This document shows, piece by piece, positions 7,992 to 15,317 of a stretch of DNA of 39,271 nucleotides. A program made the translations under genes and the position numbers. The DNA comes from Candidatus Sumerlaeota bacterium (GTDB taxonomy: Bacteria; Sumerlaeota; Sumerlaeia; SLMS01). The first letter of the stretch is position 1. Each line of letters opens with the position of its first letter. The notes under the pieces are model-generated. The model saw only the letters and a list, made by a program, of their open reading frames with translations, made no database searches and had not been told where the DNA came from. The stretch lies in NCBI GenBank assembly GCA_007133495.1, contig SLMS01000243.1:1-39271 (forward strand), given 5' to 3'.

Positions 7992-8517
7992 TTTGGGCCA
8001 TCTCCATGGAGTCCAGGAGTGCTTCTGTTTGCTCGACGCGTTTGATGAGTGCGTCGAGCCGTTTACGGTTCTTTTCTTCGCGTTCGATGGTTGCCTGAAG
8101 GCGCTTTTGCAGGTCGCTGTTTTTCCCGCGGCCTGCGGCGAGGGAGCGGTTTTCGTCCTCGAGCTCTGCCAGCCGGGCGTTGGCGTTGCTCAGCTCTTCG
8201 AGGACACGGTCGCGGTGCGCGGCGGTGTCGGCGTTCCACTGGTGGGCTTCTTCGAGCTGGCGGGCGAGATCGGCACGCTGTTCTTCCGCCTGTCGCAGCC
8301 GGTCTTCGAGGTGGGCATTGTCGTTGCCGTTGCCGGCGGTTGCGTGGGCCTGCTCCACCTCGTTGAGGCGGGCTTCGAGGCGGTCGCGGTCGGCGGCATG
8401 AATGCGCAGCCCGTCGGCCTCGATTTCCGTTTCGCGAAGGCGCTGGCGCACGGATTCGAGTTCGTCGATAAGCCGTGTGACGCCGGTTTCGAACCGGTCG
8501 AGGAACTCTTTGGTCAT
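7978..8517 (-). CDS. Coiled-coil protein paired with zapA
   Basis: The 179-residue protein is almost wholly a predicted coiled coil: charged heptad-like repeats from about residue 5 to 170 (for example TRLIDELESVRQRLRETEIE and LEDRLRQAEEQRADLARQLE), with no Pro and few aromatic residues. I do not recognise a family. ATG 8517 is chosen because GGAGGG lies about 8 nt upstream; the frame extends further but lacks a signal. The gene overlaps zapA by 14 nt, so a role in the divisome, analogous to ZapB or to an FtsB-like scaffold, is a reasonable inference. There is no membrane segment, which argues against FtsB/FtsL. Confidence 0.7.
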   Translation of the reverse strand: MTKEFLDRFETGVTRLIDELESVRQRLRETEIEADGLRIHAADRDRLEARLNEVEQAHATAGNGNDNAHLEDRLRQAEEQRADLARQLEEAHQWNADTAAHRDRVLEELSNANARLAELEDENRSLAAGRGKNSDLQKRLQATIEREEKNRKRLDALIKRVEQTEALLDSMEMAQNANA

Positions 8518-8586
8518 GGAAAAATCCCTCCGCAGGGTGCCGCGGGCCGCCGGGAACGTAAGGAGCTGACGGCTCGGGCGGGCAGG

Positions 8587-8616
8587 TTGAAACAAAACGG
8601 GCGGGCACCGTATGCC
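8587..8616 (+). promoter_or_regulatory. Possible promoter for the FHA gene
   Basis: In the 221-nt divergent gap 8518-8738, TTGAAA (8587-8592) is followed after 18 nt by TATGCC (8611-8616). The -35 match is good and the -10 is weak. I found no tRNA or recognisable structured RNA in the rest of the gap. Confidence 0.3.
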
Positions 8617-8738
8617 TACCCTTGCCTGGAGGGTTCCCTGCGCGACCGCAAGACCGTCAATACGAAAATTCTGGTTGGAGTCACCCTCAGGGAAAGGCTC
8701 GGATTCCCGAAACCCGTCCAGCGAGGGGGATGGATTCC

Positions 8739-9170
8739 ATGCCAGAGGACCAGTTGGAGCCGACCCGCACCCCTTCGGTCACCGAGCCGGTGGTGCGCGC
8801 GCACTCGCGCTGTTTCCTGGTGTTGGCCGGCAGCGACCGCGGCCCGCGCGTCCTGGCTTTCCGCCGGGACCACATCCTGATCGGCCGGCTGACGGACAAT
8901 CATCTGGTCCTGCAGCATGGCAGCGTCTCGCGCCGTCATGCGCGGCTTTCCGTGACTCAGCAGGGAGCGGTGCTGGAGGACCTGGACAGCCAGAACGGCA
9001 CGCGCCTGAACGGTGTGCTGCTCGAGAAGGAGACATCCCTGCGCCCGGGCGATCAGATTCTCGCCGGACACGTGCCGCTGATGTATTTCGGTTTCGTCGT
9101 GGAAGGTCAGACGTTGCTGCCGGAAATCATCGAGCGGGAAGTGACGATCATTCCGGCGCCTCATCTGTAA
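8739..9170 (+). CDS. FHA-domain protein
   Basis: The 143-residue protein is essentially one forkhead-associated domain, which binds phosphothreonine peptides. The core motifs are ILIGRLTDNHLVLQ (GR and N/D positions), SVSRRHARL (the SxxH loop) and DLDSQNGTRLNG (the N-G-T/N-G turn). There is no transmembrane segment or second domain. The start at 8739 is 9 nt from GAGGGGG (8723-8729); the in-frame ATG at 8730 directly abuts that sequence. The 3' end overlaps the convergent gene on the other strand by 23 nt. Its partner kinase is not obvious here. Confidence 0.9.
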   Translation: MPEDQLEPTRTPSVTEPVVRAHSRCFLVLAGSDRGPRVLAFRRDHILIGRLTDNHLVLQHGSVSRRHARLSVTQQGAVLEDLDSQNGTRLNGVLLEKETSLRPGDQILAGHVPLMYFGFVVEGQTLLPEIIEREVTIIPAPHL

Positions 9171-10128
9171 GCGGCGGGGCGAGCGGCTGGAGGATGAAAC
9201 GGACGCTCTCCTCCCCCGCCTCCACTTCAACAGACCGGGCTCCGTAGCCGGCGGCCACGGCGACAAGCCTCACGGCCCGCCCGTCCGGCACAGCGAGCAA
9301 ATGCGGGCCGTCACCTTCCAGCACCGTATAACTCCCCATCTCAAGGTCCACGATCGCAGGGGAGATGGCGCGGCCGGATTCGTCCGTGATGGTGGTCTCC
9401 ACTTGGCGGGAGGTCTCTTCACCGGCGGTGTGGAGAGTGGCACGGCGCTGCTCGAGGGGGCTGATCCGCGTGGGCCAGTATCCCTCAGCCCAGGCGTAGT
9501 GGGGGCTTGCCGGGTCCACTCGGGGATTGTCGAGGGGCACAATGCCGTCCGGCCCGGTTCGGGCAAAGAGCGCCTGCACCCCCTGGCCGAAGAGGAAGGC
9601 ACCTTCAAGCGGTGCACCCGCCTCGTCCCGGACGGCGATTGCACGCGGAGCGGTGGGGCGGGACTCGCCTTCGATTTCCTCCAGCACGCCGGTGAAGTCC
9701 ACCGGCAGCCGCCAGCCGGCCGCGGGCTCCTCCTCGCCGAGAAGCCGCGCGGTGAGGCTCAGTTCCCCCTCCGGCTCGCCGCGCAGCACCTCCTCCTCCA
9801 GGAGGACGAAGGCCAGGCCGCTCACGGGGTGATGGTAGTAGGCAAAGGTGGGGAGAGGGGCGCCGTTCCAGGAGAACTCAACGGAGCGGGGGTCGAGGAG
9901 CGGCCCGCCAATCGTGGTGGCTTCGGGAACCCGCACGAGGCAGGAAAGGGCACGCCCGGCCCGGACGGCAGCTTTCGCCTCCCCCGTGGGACCGGCAGCA
10001 TCGGGGTCCGATTCGATGACGGTGATTTGAAGCCGTGTGTTCAGTTCCTCCGGTTCGTCTGCCCCGGCGGAGACGAGCCATACGCCAGCCAGAATTGCCA
10101 GAGCCGGGACTAGTAGCCGGGCCGCCAT
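9148..10128 (-). CDS. Exported protein with carboxypeptidase-regulatory-like (Ig-like) segments
   Basis: The 326-residue protein starts with a signal peptide (MAARLLVPALAILAGVWLVSAGADE) and has no later membrane segment. Two stretches read like CarboxypepD_reg/transthyretin-type beta sandwiches: AIAVRDEAGAPLEGAFLFGQG with GPDGIVPLDNP, and TTITDESGRAISPAIVDLEM with LVAVAAGYGARSVEVEAGE. The pattern (new property, then elaboration, then an aspect of texture or value) suggests an extracytoplasmic structural or binding role; there is no catalytic signature. ATG 10128 is chosen for the signal peptide and overlaps the upstream gene by 19 nt, so the two are probably co-translated. The 3' end overlaps the FHA gene by 23 nt on the opposite strand. 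Confidence 0.65.
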   Translation of the reverse strand: MAARLLVPALAILAGVWLVSAGADEPEELNTRLQITVIESDPDAAGPTGEAKAAVRAGRALSCLVRVPEATTIGGPLLDPRSVEFSWNGAPLPTFAYYHHPVSGLAFVLLEEEVLRGEPEGELSLTARLLGEEEPAAGWRLPVDFTGVLEEIEGESRPTAPRAIAVRDEAGAPLEGAFLFGQGVQALFARTGPDGIVPLDNPRVDPASPHYAWAEGYWPTRISPLEQRRATLHTAGEETSRQVETTITDESGRAISPAIVDLEMGSYTVLEGDGPHLLAVPDGRAVRLVAVAAGYGARSVEVEAGEESVRFILQPLAPPLTDEAPE

Positions 10129-10640
10129 TGCCGCGTCTCCATATGGACCTGAACGATCACCCACCGGCCGCCCTCCTGCTTCATGCGGACAGTGGCGAGC
10201 GCCGACGGACCATCCCCGTCACGCCCGGCAGAGGTGCGGCGCACGGGGGCGAACATGCTGCTGGTGGCGACCCAATGAAAGTGGTAGTCCACCTCGGTTT
10301 CTCCGGCGGAGGTGGCTTCGTGCACGAAAGCCTCCTCCGGGAGGATGCGGATGCTGTTGAGGCGGTTGTGGAGAAAGGTGATTTCGCGGACGAGTTGCTC
10401 GCGCGTATAGACATCCGTCTCGCCGTCTATGGTGACGGGGAGGGGGAACTCGAACCGGCCGGCAAACGCCTCGATCTCCACGTCGTTGAAGTCGTTGACG
10501 GCACCGTGGAGGAAGCGCACGGCCGGGTCCTCGGCCCGCCCGCCGAAAACCAGGAAGCCGATGCCGCTTGCGAGCAGCAGGACGAATCCCACCGCGTAGA
10601 GCGTGATCCTCAGGTTGTCTGCTGCGCCGGCTTGGGTCAT
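10110..10640 (-). CDS. Membrane-anchored NTF2/SnoaL-like protein, unrecognised
   Basis: The 176-residue protein has one N-terminal membrane anchor (LYAVGFVLLLASGIGFLVF, about 14-33). An outward domain follows with an NTF2-like pattern: AVRFLHGAVNDFNDVEIEAFAGRF early, a central helix-turn YTREQLVREITFLHNRL, and curved beta strands ETEVDYHFHWVATS and GRWVIVQVHMETR. No catalytic residues are evident. It lies 19 nt after the glyS stop and overlaps the following exported-protein gene, so glyS and these two genes likely form one transcript. The fold assignment is by eye only. Confidence 0.55.
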   Translation of the reverse strand: MTQAGAADNLRITLYAVGFVLLLASGIGFLVFGGRAEDPAVRFLHGAVNDFNDVEIEAFAGRFEFPLPVTIDGETDVYTREQLVREITFLHNRLNSIRILPEEAFVHEATSAGETEVDYHFHWVATSSMFAPVRRTSAGRDGDGPSALATVRMKQEGGRWVIVQVHMETRQWRPGY

Positions 10641-10659
10641 CGGCCGGCCTCCTTTTCCG

Positions 10660-12207
10660 CTAGCGCTCCAGGAGCCCCTCGCGGACGTAATCGGGCACCT
10701 TGTCTATACCGATGCGGACCTGCTCCATCGTGTCGCGGTCGCGCACGGTGACCGCCTGGTCGTCGAGCGATTCCACGTCCACCGTAATACAGAACGGCGT
10801 GCCGATTTCGTCCTGCCGGCGGTAGAGTTTTCCGATGGCCGCCGTGTCGTCGTACACGGCGTAAACATGCTTCTTGAGGTCGCCGCAGAGCTTTTTCGCC
10901 ATCGAGACCAGCTCCGGCTTGTTCTTGAGGAGCGGAAAGACGGCGGCCTTCACCGGCGCAAGCGAGCGGTGGAGCTTGAGCACGACGCGCTTGTCGTCCC
11001 GCACCTTCTCCTCCGTATAGGCGTCCACGAGGAAGGCGAGGCAGGACCTGTCCACACCGGCGGACGGTTCGATGACATACGGTATATACCGGTCGTTCAG
11101 CTCGGGGTCGAAGTAGCGCATGTCCTTGCTGCTGTGCTCCATGTGCTGGCGCAGGTCGTAATCGGTGCGGTTGGCGATGCCTTCGAGTTCCTGCCAGCCG
11201 ATGGGAAAGAGGTATTCGATGTCGCCGGTGGCCTTGGCGTAGTGGGCCAGCTCGTCGGCGCCCTGCTCGCGCAGGCGCAGACGCTCGCGGCGGATGCCGA
11301 AGCGCGTGTACCAGTTCATGCGCTCGTCTATCCAGTGACGGAGCCAGTCCTCGTCGGTCCACTCGCCCGGCTTGCAGAGGTGGCCCGGCTTGCAGAAGAA
11401 CTCGATCTCCATCTGCTCGAATTCGCGCGTGCGGAAGAGGAAGTTGCGCGGGGTGATCTCGTTGCGGAAGCTCTTTCCCACCTGCGCGATGCCAAACGGG
11501 AGCTTGCGCCGCATGGATGTCTGTACGTTGGAGAAGTTGACGAAGATGCCCTGCGCGGTTTCGGGGCGGAGATAGACCTTCGCCGCGCTGTCCATCACCG
11601 GCCCAAGGTGCGTGGTCAGCATCAGGTTGAACTCACGCGCCTCGGTGAGCACGCCACCGTCGTCGGGCGAGAAACGGCCGAGGCGGGTCGAGCCCTCCAC
11701 CTCCTCGAGCTTCACCCGCCGGCCCTCAAGGCTGAGGTGCTTCTCCCAGTACTTCTGATAGAACTCCTTCGCCTTCTTCTTGGTGGGCGCCCAGATTTCG
11801 CCGCCTTCGACGGGAGCGGGCTCACCGTCCGTCACGTCCACCACTCTGTAGAGCGTGCACTCTGTCTCCTCAATATGGTCGGCGCGGTAGCGCTTGCGCG
11901 AGGGGCCGCGGGTGTCGCACAGCGGATCGGAGAAGGTGTCCAGGTGCCCGGACGCCTTCCAAGTGCGCGGGTTCATGAGGATGGCCGCGTCGAGCCCCTC
12001 GATGTCCTGGCGTTCGTACACGACCGAGCGCCACCAGGCCTCCTTGACGTTCTTCTTCAGTTCGGCCCCGACCGGACCGTAGTCGAACGTGCCCGCCAGC
12101 CCTTCGTAGATGTCCGACCCGGGGAAAACGATCCCCCGGCGTTTGCAGAGCGAAACAATGGTGTCCATGCTCCCGGTGGCGGGTTCGACGGCTGCGGTCT
12201 GCGACAT
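10660..12207 (-). CDS. glyS: Glycyl-tRNA synthetase, single-chain alpha2 type
   Basis: This class II synthetase charges tRNA-Gly. The 515-residue length fits the homodimeric (eukaryote/Thermus/Firmicute-like) form, not the alpha2-beta2 GlyQS form. Motif 1 region: FPGSDIYEGLAGTFDYGPVG; then FRNEITPRNFLFRTREFEQME (motif 2) and EPSAGVDRSCLAFLVDAY (motif 3). The C-terminal anticodon-binding domain ends TPFCITVDVESL and VTVRDRDTMEQ. One Ile codon in its tail is ATA within the octamer GTATAGAC (10702-10709 region). It is transcribed divergently from the glycosyltransferase gene across a 173-nt gap, and probably leads an operon with the two downstream exported or anchored proteins. Confidence 0.97.
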   Translation of the reverse strand: MSQTAAVEPATGSMDTIVSLCKRRGIVFPGSDIYEGLAGTFDYGPVGAELKKNVKEAWWRSVVYERQDIEGLDAAILMNPRTWKASGHLDTFSDPLCDTRGPSRKRYRADHIEETECTLYRVVDVTDGEPAPVEGGEIWAPTKKKAKEFYQKYWEKHLSLEGRRVKLEEVEGSTRLGRFSPDDGGVLTEAREFNLMLTTHLGPVMDSAAKVYLRPETAQGIFVNFSNVQTSMRRKLPFGIAQVGKSFRNEITPRNFLFRTREFEQMEIEFFCKPGHLCKPGEWTDEDWLRHWIDERMNWYTRFGIRRERLRLREQGADELAHYAKATGDIEYLFPIGWQELEGIANRTDYDLRQHMEHSSKDMRYFDPELNDRYIPYVIEPSAGVDRSCLAFLVDAYTEEKVRDDKRVVLKLHRSLAPVKAAVFPLLKNKPELVSMAKKLCGDLKKHVYAVYDDTAAIGKLYRRQDEIGTPFCITVDVESLDDQAVTVRDRDTMEQVRIGIDKVPDYVREGLLER

Positions 12208-12380
12208 GATGTGGTGGGAAGCCCCTTGGGGTGGAGTGGGCCCTGGCGGCCTTGCCGCCGGGGAATGGGGAAGCGTAGGCGGGGACCCTCCGCGCGTGAA
12301 GGGGAAAGTCCGCCTCCGCGCTTGCGCACCACGCGGGGGAGCGGAACCGTACCGCTCCCAGCACCCCGGAGGGCCGGATC

Positions 12381-13070
12381 ATGCAGGCGGTCGTGATCGC
12401 CACCTACAACGAAGCGGAGAACATCCCCGCCCTGCTCCGTCAGATCAGGGAGGCGGCGCCGGACGTGGTGGCCATCGTGGTGGACGACGATTCGCCGGAC
12501 GGCACGGCACGCATCGCTGGCGAACTCGGGCTGCCGGGCGTCGAGGTGATCGTCCGCAAGAGCGACCGAGGCTACGGTCCGGCGGTGCGCGACGGGCTGT
12601 TGCACGCTCTCCAGCTCGGGGCCGAGCGCGCCGCGACGATGGATGCGGACTTCTCCCACGACCCGAAGGTGCTCCCGGCCCTGCTCAGGGAACTGGACGG
12701 CTGCGACGTGGCGGTGGGTTCGCGGTATGTGGGCGGCGTGCGTGTGATCAACTGGAACGTGAAGCGGCTCCTGCTGAGCATCTTCGCGAATTTCTACGTG
12801 CGGACGATCCTGGGCCTCGACACGCAGGACTGCACGTCGGGCTTCCGGGCCTACCGGGCGGAGATGTTGCGGCGGATGAAACTGCGCACGGTCCGCAGCA
12901 ACGGGTACGCGTTCCTTGTCGAGACGCTCTGGCGCGCGGCGCGCCGCGGAGCCACCATCAAGGAACACCCCATCGTCTTCGAGGAGCGCCAGGAAGGAGA
13001 GTCCAAGATGAACAGGGGCATCATCTGGGAAAGCATCTGGACCCCCTGGCGATTGCGATTGAGAGGGTAG
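12381..13070 (+). CDS. Polyprenol-phosphate sugar synthase, DPM1-like GT2 glycosyltransferase
   Basis: The 229-residue GT-A enzyme has the family motifs in order: VIATYNEAENIP (5-16), VVDDDSPDGTA (34-43), KSDRGYGPAVRDG (60-72), the metal-binding MDADFSHDP (87-95), VGSRYVGGV, CTSGFRAYR and FEERQEGESKM. These match dolichol/polyprenol monophosphomannose synthases, which transfer mannose (or glucose) from a nucleotide sugar to a polyprenol phosphate at the membrane. It lacks C-terminal transmembrane segments, as in short DPM1-type enzymes. GGAGGG lies just upstream of the ATG. The exact sugar is not determined. Its stop is one base from the end of the convergent abiEii remnant. Confidence 0.9.
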   Translation: MQAVVIATYNEAENIPALLRQIREAAPDVVAIVVDDDSPDGTARIAGELGLPGVEVIVRKSDRGYGPAVRDGLLHALQLGAERAATMDADFSHDPKVLPALLRELDGCDVAVGSRYVGGVRVINWNVKRLLLSIFANFYVRTILGLDTQDCTSGFRAYRAEMLRRMKLRTVRSNGYAFLVETLWRAARRGATIKEHPIVFEERQEGESKMNRGIIWESIWTPWRLRLRG

Positions 13071-13071
13071 G

Positions 13072-13988
13072 CTACGGAGCCTCCTGGTCCTGCCAGCCTT
13101 GAGCAGGCAGCCAGGCCACCCGCCGCCCCCCAGCTGTCAGCGCACCCATCAAGAACTCCTTCAGTCGGGCGACAACCAACCCGAGTGGTGGCAGGTCCCC
13201 GGGGATGCCCTCCCGCTGAAGGAAGGCCAGCCATTGCCTGTTCTTGACCGAGTCTTCGGCGAAGGCGGGAGAAAGACCCATGGGGACGTCCTGTGGAAGA
13301 GGAGTGCGTCTTCTTTCGAACGTAAGCCGGATCGTGTCATGCAACACCACACCATCGAAAGGGAAGTGGTGCGCAAACTGCCAGATATCAAAGTAATCCT
13401 TCATCCGGCTGTTCGCGATGCCGAGCATTACGATCGTGTGAAATTTCTCGGCAATAGATACCTCGGGGCCATACAGTCTTACAATTGGGCCTCCTGGTTC
13501 CAGCAGCGGGGGAAACTCCCGTTCGAGGACGGAAATGCCGGGGTGGTCCCCATGCCCCACGTCTGCTTGCAACCTGATTTATATATTCCCCAGACGTGCT
13601 CGGAGAACAACCCGGGTCCCGCTGTACGCTGCGGTTTCAGCAATGGGCTGGGCAGCCACAGAATCCGGATCGAAGACCATGCCATCGTCCATGTGGACAC
13701 GGCAGACCTCGTCGAAGACCTGCATCAGACGTGAGGAGCCGGGAGAACCCAGGCCCAGGAAATCCATATCCCTTGTGGCCCGGTCAATTGGGGGGGGTCC
13801 CACAGGAGGAAAGCCAAGGCCCCCTTGAGGATGAACTGCCCCCGATGAGGCGTCTTTGCAAGCCGGGCGAGAAACCGCTCGGCGGCGTATCGCTGTAGAA
13901 TTCTCTGAAAATCGCGTCCACTGTCTCTCGACAGAGCCAGCAGACGGTCCCGCACCGAGTGGGCAGCATTCGATACCTTTCTCTTCAT
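13072..13988 (-). pseudogene. abiEii: AbiEii-type nucleotidyltransferase toxin, disrupted by a frameshift and a nonsense codon
   Basis: Read in pieces, the minus strand encodes a whole AbiEii (DUF1814) toxin of about 300 codons. The N terminus (MKRKVSNAAHSVRDRLLALS ... GQFILKGALAFLLWDPP) breaks at an 8-base C run (13790-13797 as G on the plus strand). Shifting frame there gives the expected PIDRATRDMDFLGLG, the nucleotidyltransferase TRDxD motif. The protein then continues to VVLRARLGNI, meets an in-frame TAA (13579-13581), and the same frame goes on as IRLQADVGHGD ... VSIAEKFHTIVMLGIANSRMKDYFDIW, the conserved C-terminal signature. The start overlaps the antitoxin stop as ATGA. In the AbiE family the toxin is an NTP-transferase whose activity arrests growth. 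Sequencing error in the C run cannot be excluded, but the nonsense codon is separate. Confidence 0.88.
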
Positions 13989-14590
13989 CTGGACACCAGC
14001 ATTTCCAGGTATGGGCGGATGACCTGCTGTACGCGGCACACTTTGGCAGCCTGCCAGAGTTCGTCCATGGTGAACTTCCTCTCGTGCCAGCCTTCCCGCA
14101 GTGCCTCCATGGCCACATCAAGACCCGCTTTTCCACGGAACTTGAAAAGGTCCGCAACCGTCTTTGCAGGTGTATAGACGCGGATCACGGCACCTTCCAC
14201 CCTGTGTTTCTCAATCCCATGCCGATAGGATGACTCCGACATGCGCACAGCCCGAACCGGGACGGTCATGGCCGCCGGCGTGAAATTGCTACGGAAGGCC
14301 ATCCATACTTCCGAGGGATTCTGGGTGGTGAACCCGTGGAAGGCGAGCGCGGAGAGCAGACAGACGACACCAGAAGGGAACCGTCTGGCCGCTTCAGCCA
14401 GAGTATGGTCCCCGGTCACCTGGAAACCCGGCACGGCATAAAGGCCGCGGCCCACCCTTGTCAGGGCTCCCCGTCTGGCCAGCCGGGCCAGATAAGCCGA
14501 CGGATTGACGATCCCGCGGAAGTCAGCGGGGCGGACAAGGCCCTTGCGGCGGGCCTCGGTCAGGATCTTCCTTTCGTTGCTACTGGACAT
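13985..14590 (-). CDS. abiEi: AbiEi-type antitoxin / transcriptional regulator of a type IV toxin-antitoxin system
   Basis: The 201-residue protein is intact. The N-terminal winged helix (MSSSNERKILTEARRKGLVRP in part, then NPSAYLARLARRGALTRVGRGLYAVPG) matches the AbiEi family's HTH followed by the LxRVxRGxYxxPG signature. The rest (VCLLSALAFHGFTTQNPSEVWMA, IRVYTPAKTVADLFKFRGKAG, VAMEALREGW) is the antitoxin C-terminal domain. In characterised systems AbiEi binds inverted repeats in its own promoter and neutralises AbiEii without a stable complex. The downstream toxin gene overlaps by ATGA but is disrupted, leaving an orphan antitoxin. A short A/T-richer stretch upstream (14605-14645) differs from the local composition. 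Confidence 0.9.
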   Translation of the reverse strand: MSSSNERKILTEARRKGLVRPADFRGIVNPSAYLARLARRGALTRVGRGLYAVPGFQVTGDHTLAEAARRFPSGVVCLLSALAFHGFTTQNPSEVWMAFRSNFTPAAMTVPVRAVRMSESSYRHGIEKHRVEGAVIRVYTPAKTVADLFKFRGKAGLDVAMEALREGWHERKFTMDELWQAAKVCRVQQVIRPYLEMLVSR

Positions 14591-14609
14591 GAGCTACCAA
14601 CAGAGGAGG

Positions 14610-14640
14610 ATTTTAGTCAACTCTCCTTTATCCCTAACAA
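14610..14640 (-). promoter_or_regulatory. Putative abiE promoter
   Basis: On the minus strand TTGTTA (14640-14635) and TAAAAT (14615-14610) are separated by 19 nt, just upstream of the abiEi ATG at 14590. GGATT and AATCC flank the region and could be part of an AbiEi operator. The spacing is at the long end for sigma70. Confidence 0.35.
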
Positions 14641-14671
14641 TCCGGACTCCCCTGTCAAGCCCAGCCGCGCG

Positions 14672-15178
14672 TCACGGCACGCTGTAGGTTCCTTCGACGC
14701 GGAGGAGGCTGTCGCCGCCGTCCTCGGCCGGGCGGTACTGGCGCCCGGAGAAGGTGCCGGAGCCTTCGATACCGTCGAAGCGGCCGGTGCCCGAGGCGTA
14801 GGTGAACGTCCCTTCCTGCAGGTTTCCGCCGTCGGGCAGCCGTTCGGTCACCTCGCCCTCAAGCCGGGCGAGTTTTGTCGAGCCGTCCTCGAAGCGGTAC
14901 TCGACCCATCCGCCGTAGCGCCCGAGGCCACGGTCGTAGTCGAGGGTTCCGGTGGCGGTGATGATGGCCACCTCGCCATCGCTGAATTCCGCAAGGCCGG
15001 TCATCGTCCAGACACCGACAAGGTATCGCCCCTCTTCGCCCGCGGCATGTATCTGGACATCCGTGAAGCGTAGATACTCGGTCCACGAAATGGACTGCTC
15101 AGCTGCGGTAAGAGCCGGTGCCGCGATCAGGGCGAACAACAGGACTGTTCTGCACAGCAAACCGTGGAAAGCCTTCAT
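14672..15178 (-). CDS. Small secreted beta-rich protein, unrecognised
   Basis: The 168-residue protein has a clear signal peptide (MKAFHGLLCRTVLLFALIAAPALTAAEQ) and a mature domain of Gly/Thr/Asp-rich beta strands, such as VWTMTGLAEFSDGEVAIITATG, GWVEYRFEDGS, EGTFTYASGTGRFDGIEGSG and LLRVEGTYSVP. The repeated G-x-G-x-F-x-G pattern is reminiscent of allene-oxide-cyclase-like or avidin-like barrels, but I cannot assign it. AAAGGAG lies 7 nt upstream of ATG 15178, which fixes the start. It sits between abiEi and the pckG terminator and is probably its own transcript. Confidence 0.7.
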   Translation of the reverse strand: MKAFHGLLCRTVLLFALIAAPALTAAEQSISWTEYLRFTDVQIHAAGEEGRYLVGVWTMTGLAEFSDGEVAIITATGTLDYDRGLGRYGGWVEYRFEDGSTKLARLEGEVTERLPDGGNLQEGTFTYASGTGRFDGIEGSGTFSGRQYRPAEDGGDSLLRVEGTYSVP

Positions 15179-15232
15179 GATGATACTCCTTTGGGCAGGG
15201 CTTTTCTTTCTTGTGCTGGCCGAAACGAACAC

Positions 15233-15270
15233 CGCTCCCCCGGCGTTGCTGGTGCGCGGCCGGGGGAGCG
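15233..15270 (-). terminator. Terminator hairpin downstream of pckG
   Basis: CGCTCCCCCGGC (15233-15244) and GCCGGGGGAGCG (15259-15270) form a perfect 12-bp GC-rich stem with a 14-nt loop, 48 nt after the pckG stop on the minus strand. The sequence after it (GTGTTCGTTTCGG) has only scattered T residues, so it may act as a weak intrinsic or Rho-assisted terminator. Confidence 0.6.
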
Positions 15271-15317
15271 GGGGTGGGTACAGCGACCTGGTTGCGCGGC
15301 GGTTGCCGGAGGTTGCT

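Larger units (their letters stand above)
3002..14179. repeat. Over-represented octamer GTATAGAC/GTCTATAC (8 dispersed copies)
   Basis: Exact copies read as GTATAGAC on the plus strand at 3002, 5724, 6362, 10405 and 14172, and as GTCTATAC at 3113, 7644 and 10702. Seven are inside genes and one is in a convergent intergenic hairpin region. My rough expectation for an octamer with five A/T bases at this GC content is about 0.5 copies per window on both strands. I saw no exact copy between 14.2 kb and the right end, although near matches occur (ATATAGAC at 37384). Confidence 0.6.

Noticed and set aside
8518-8738. Possible 6S RNA near zapA
   Set aside because: In gammaproteobacteria ssrS follows zapA, but the gap here is upstream of the pair. 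I saw no long bubble-containing rod structure, and the downstream gap only has room for the terminator hairpin.
13099-13734. Plus-strand frame over the abiEii region
   Set aside because: It is antisense to the recognisable, though broken, toxin sequence and resembles no family.
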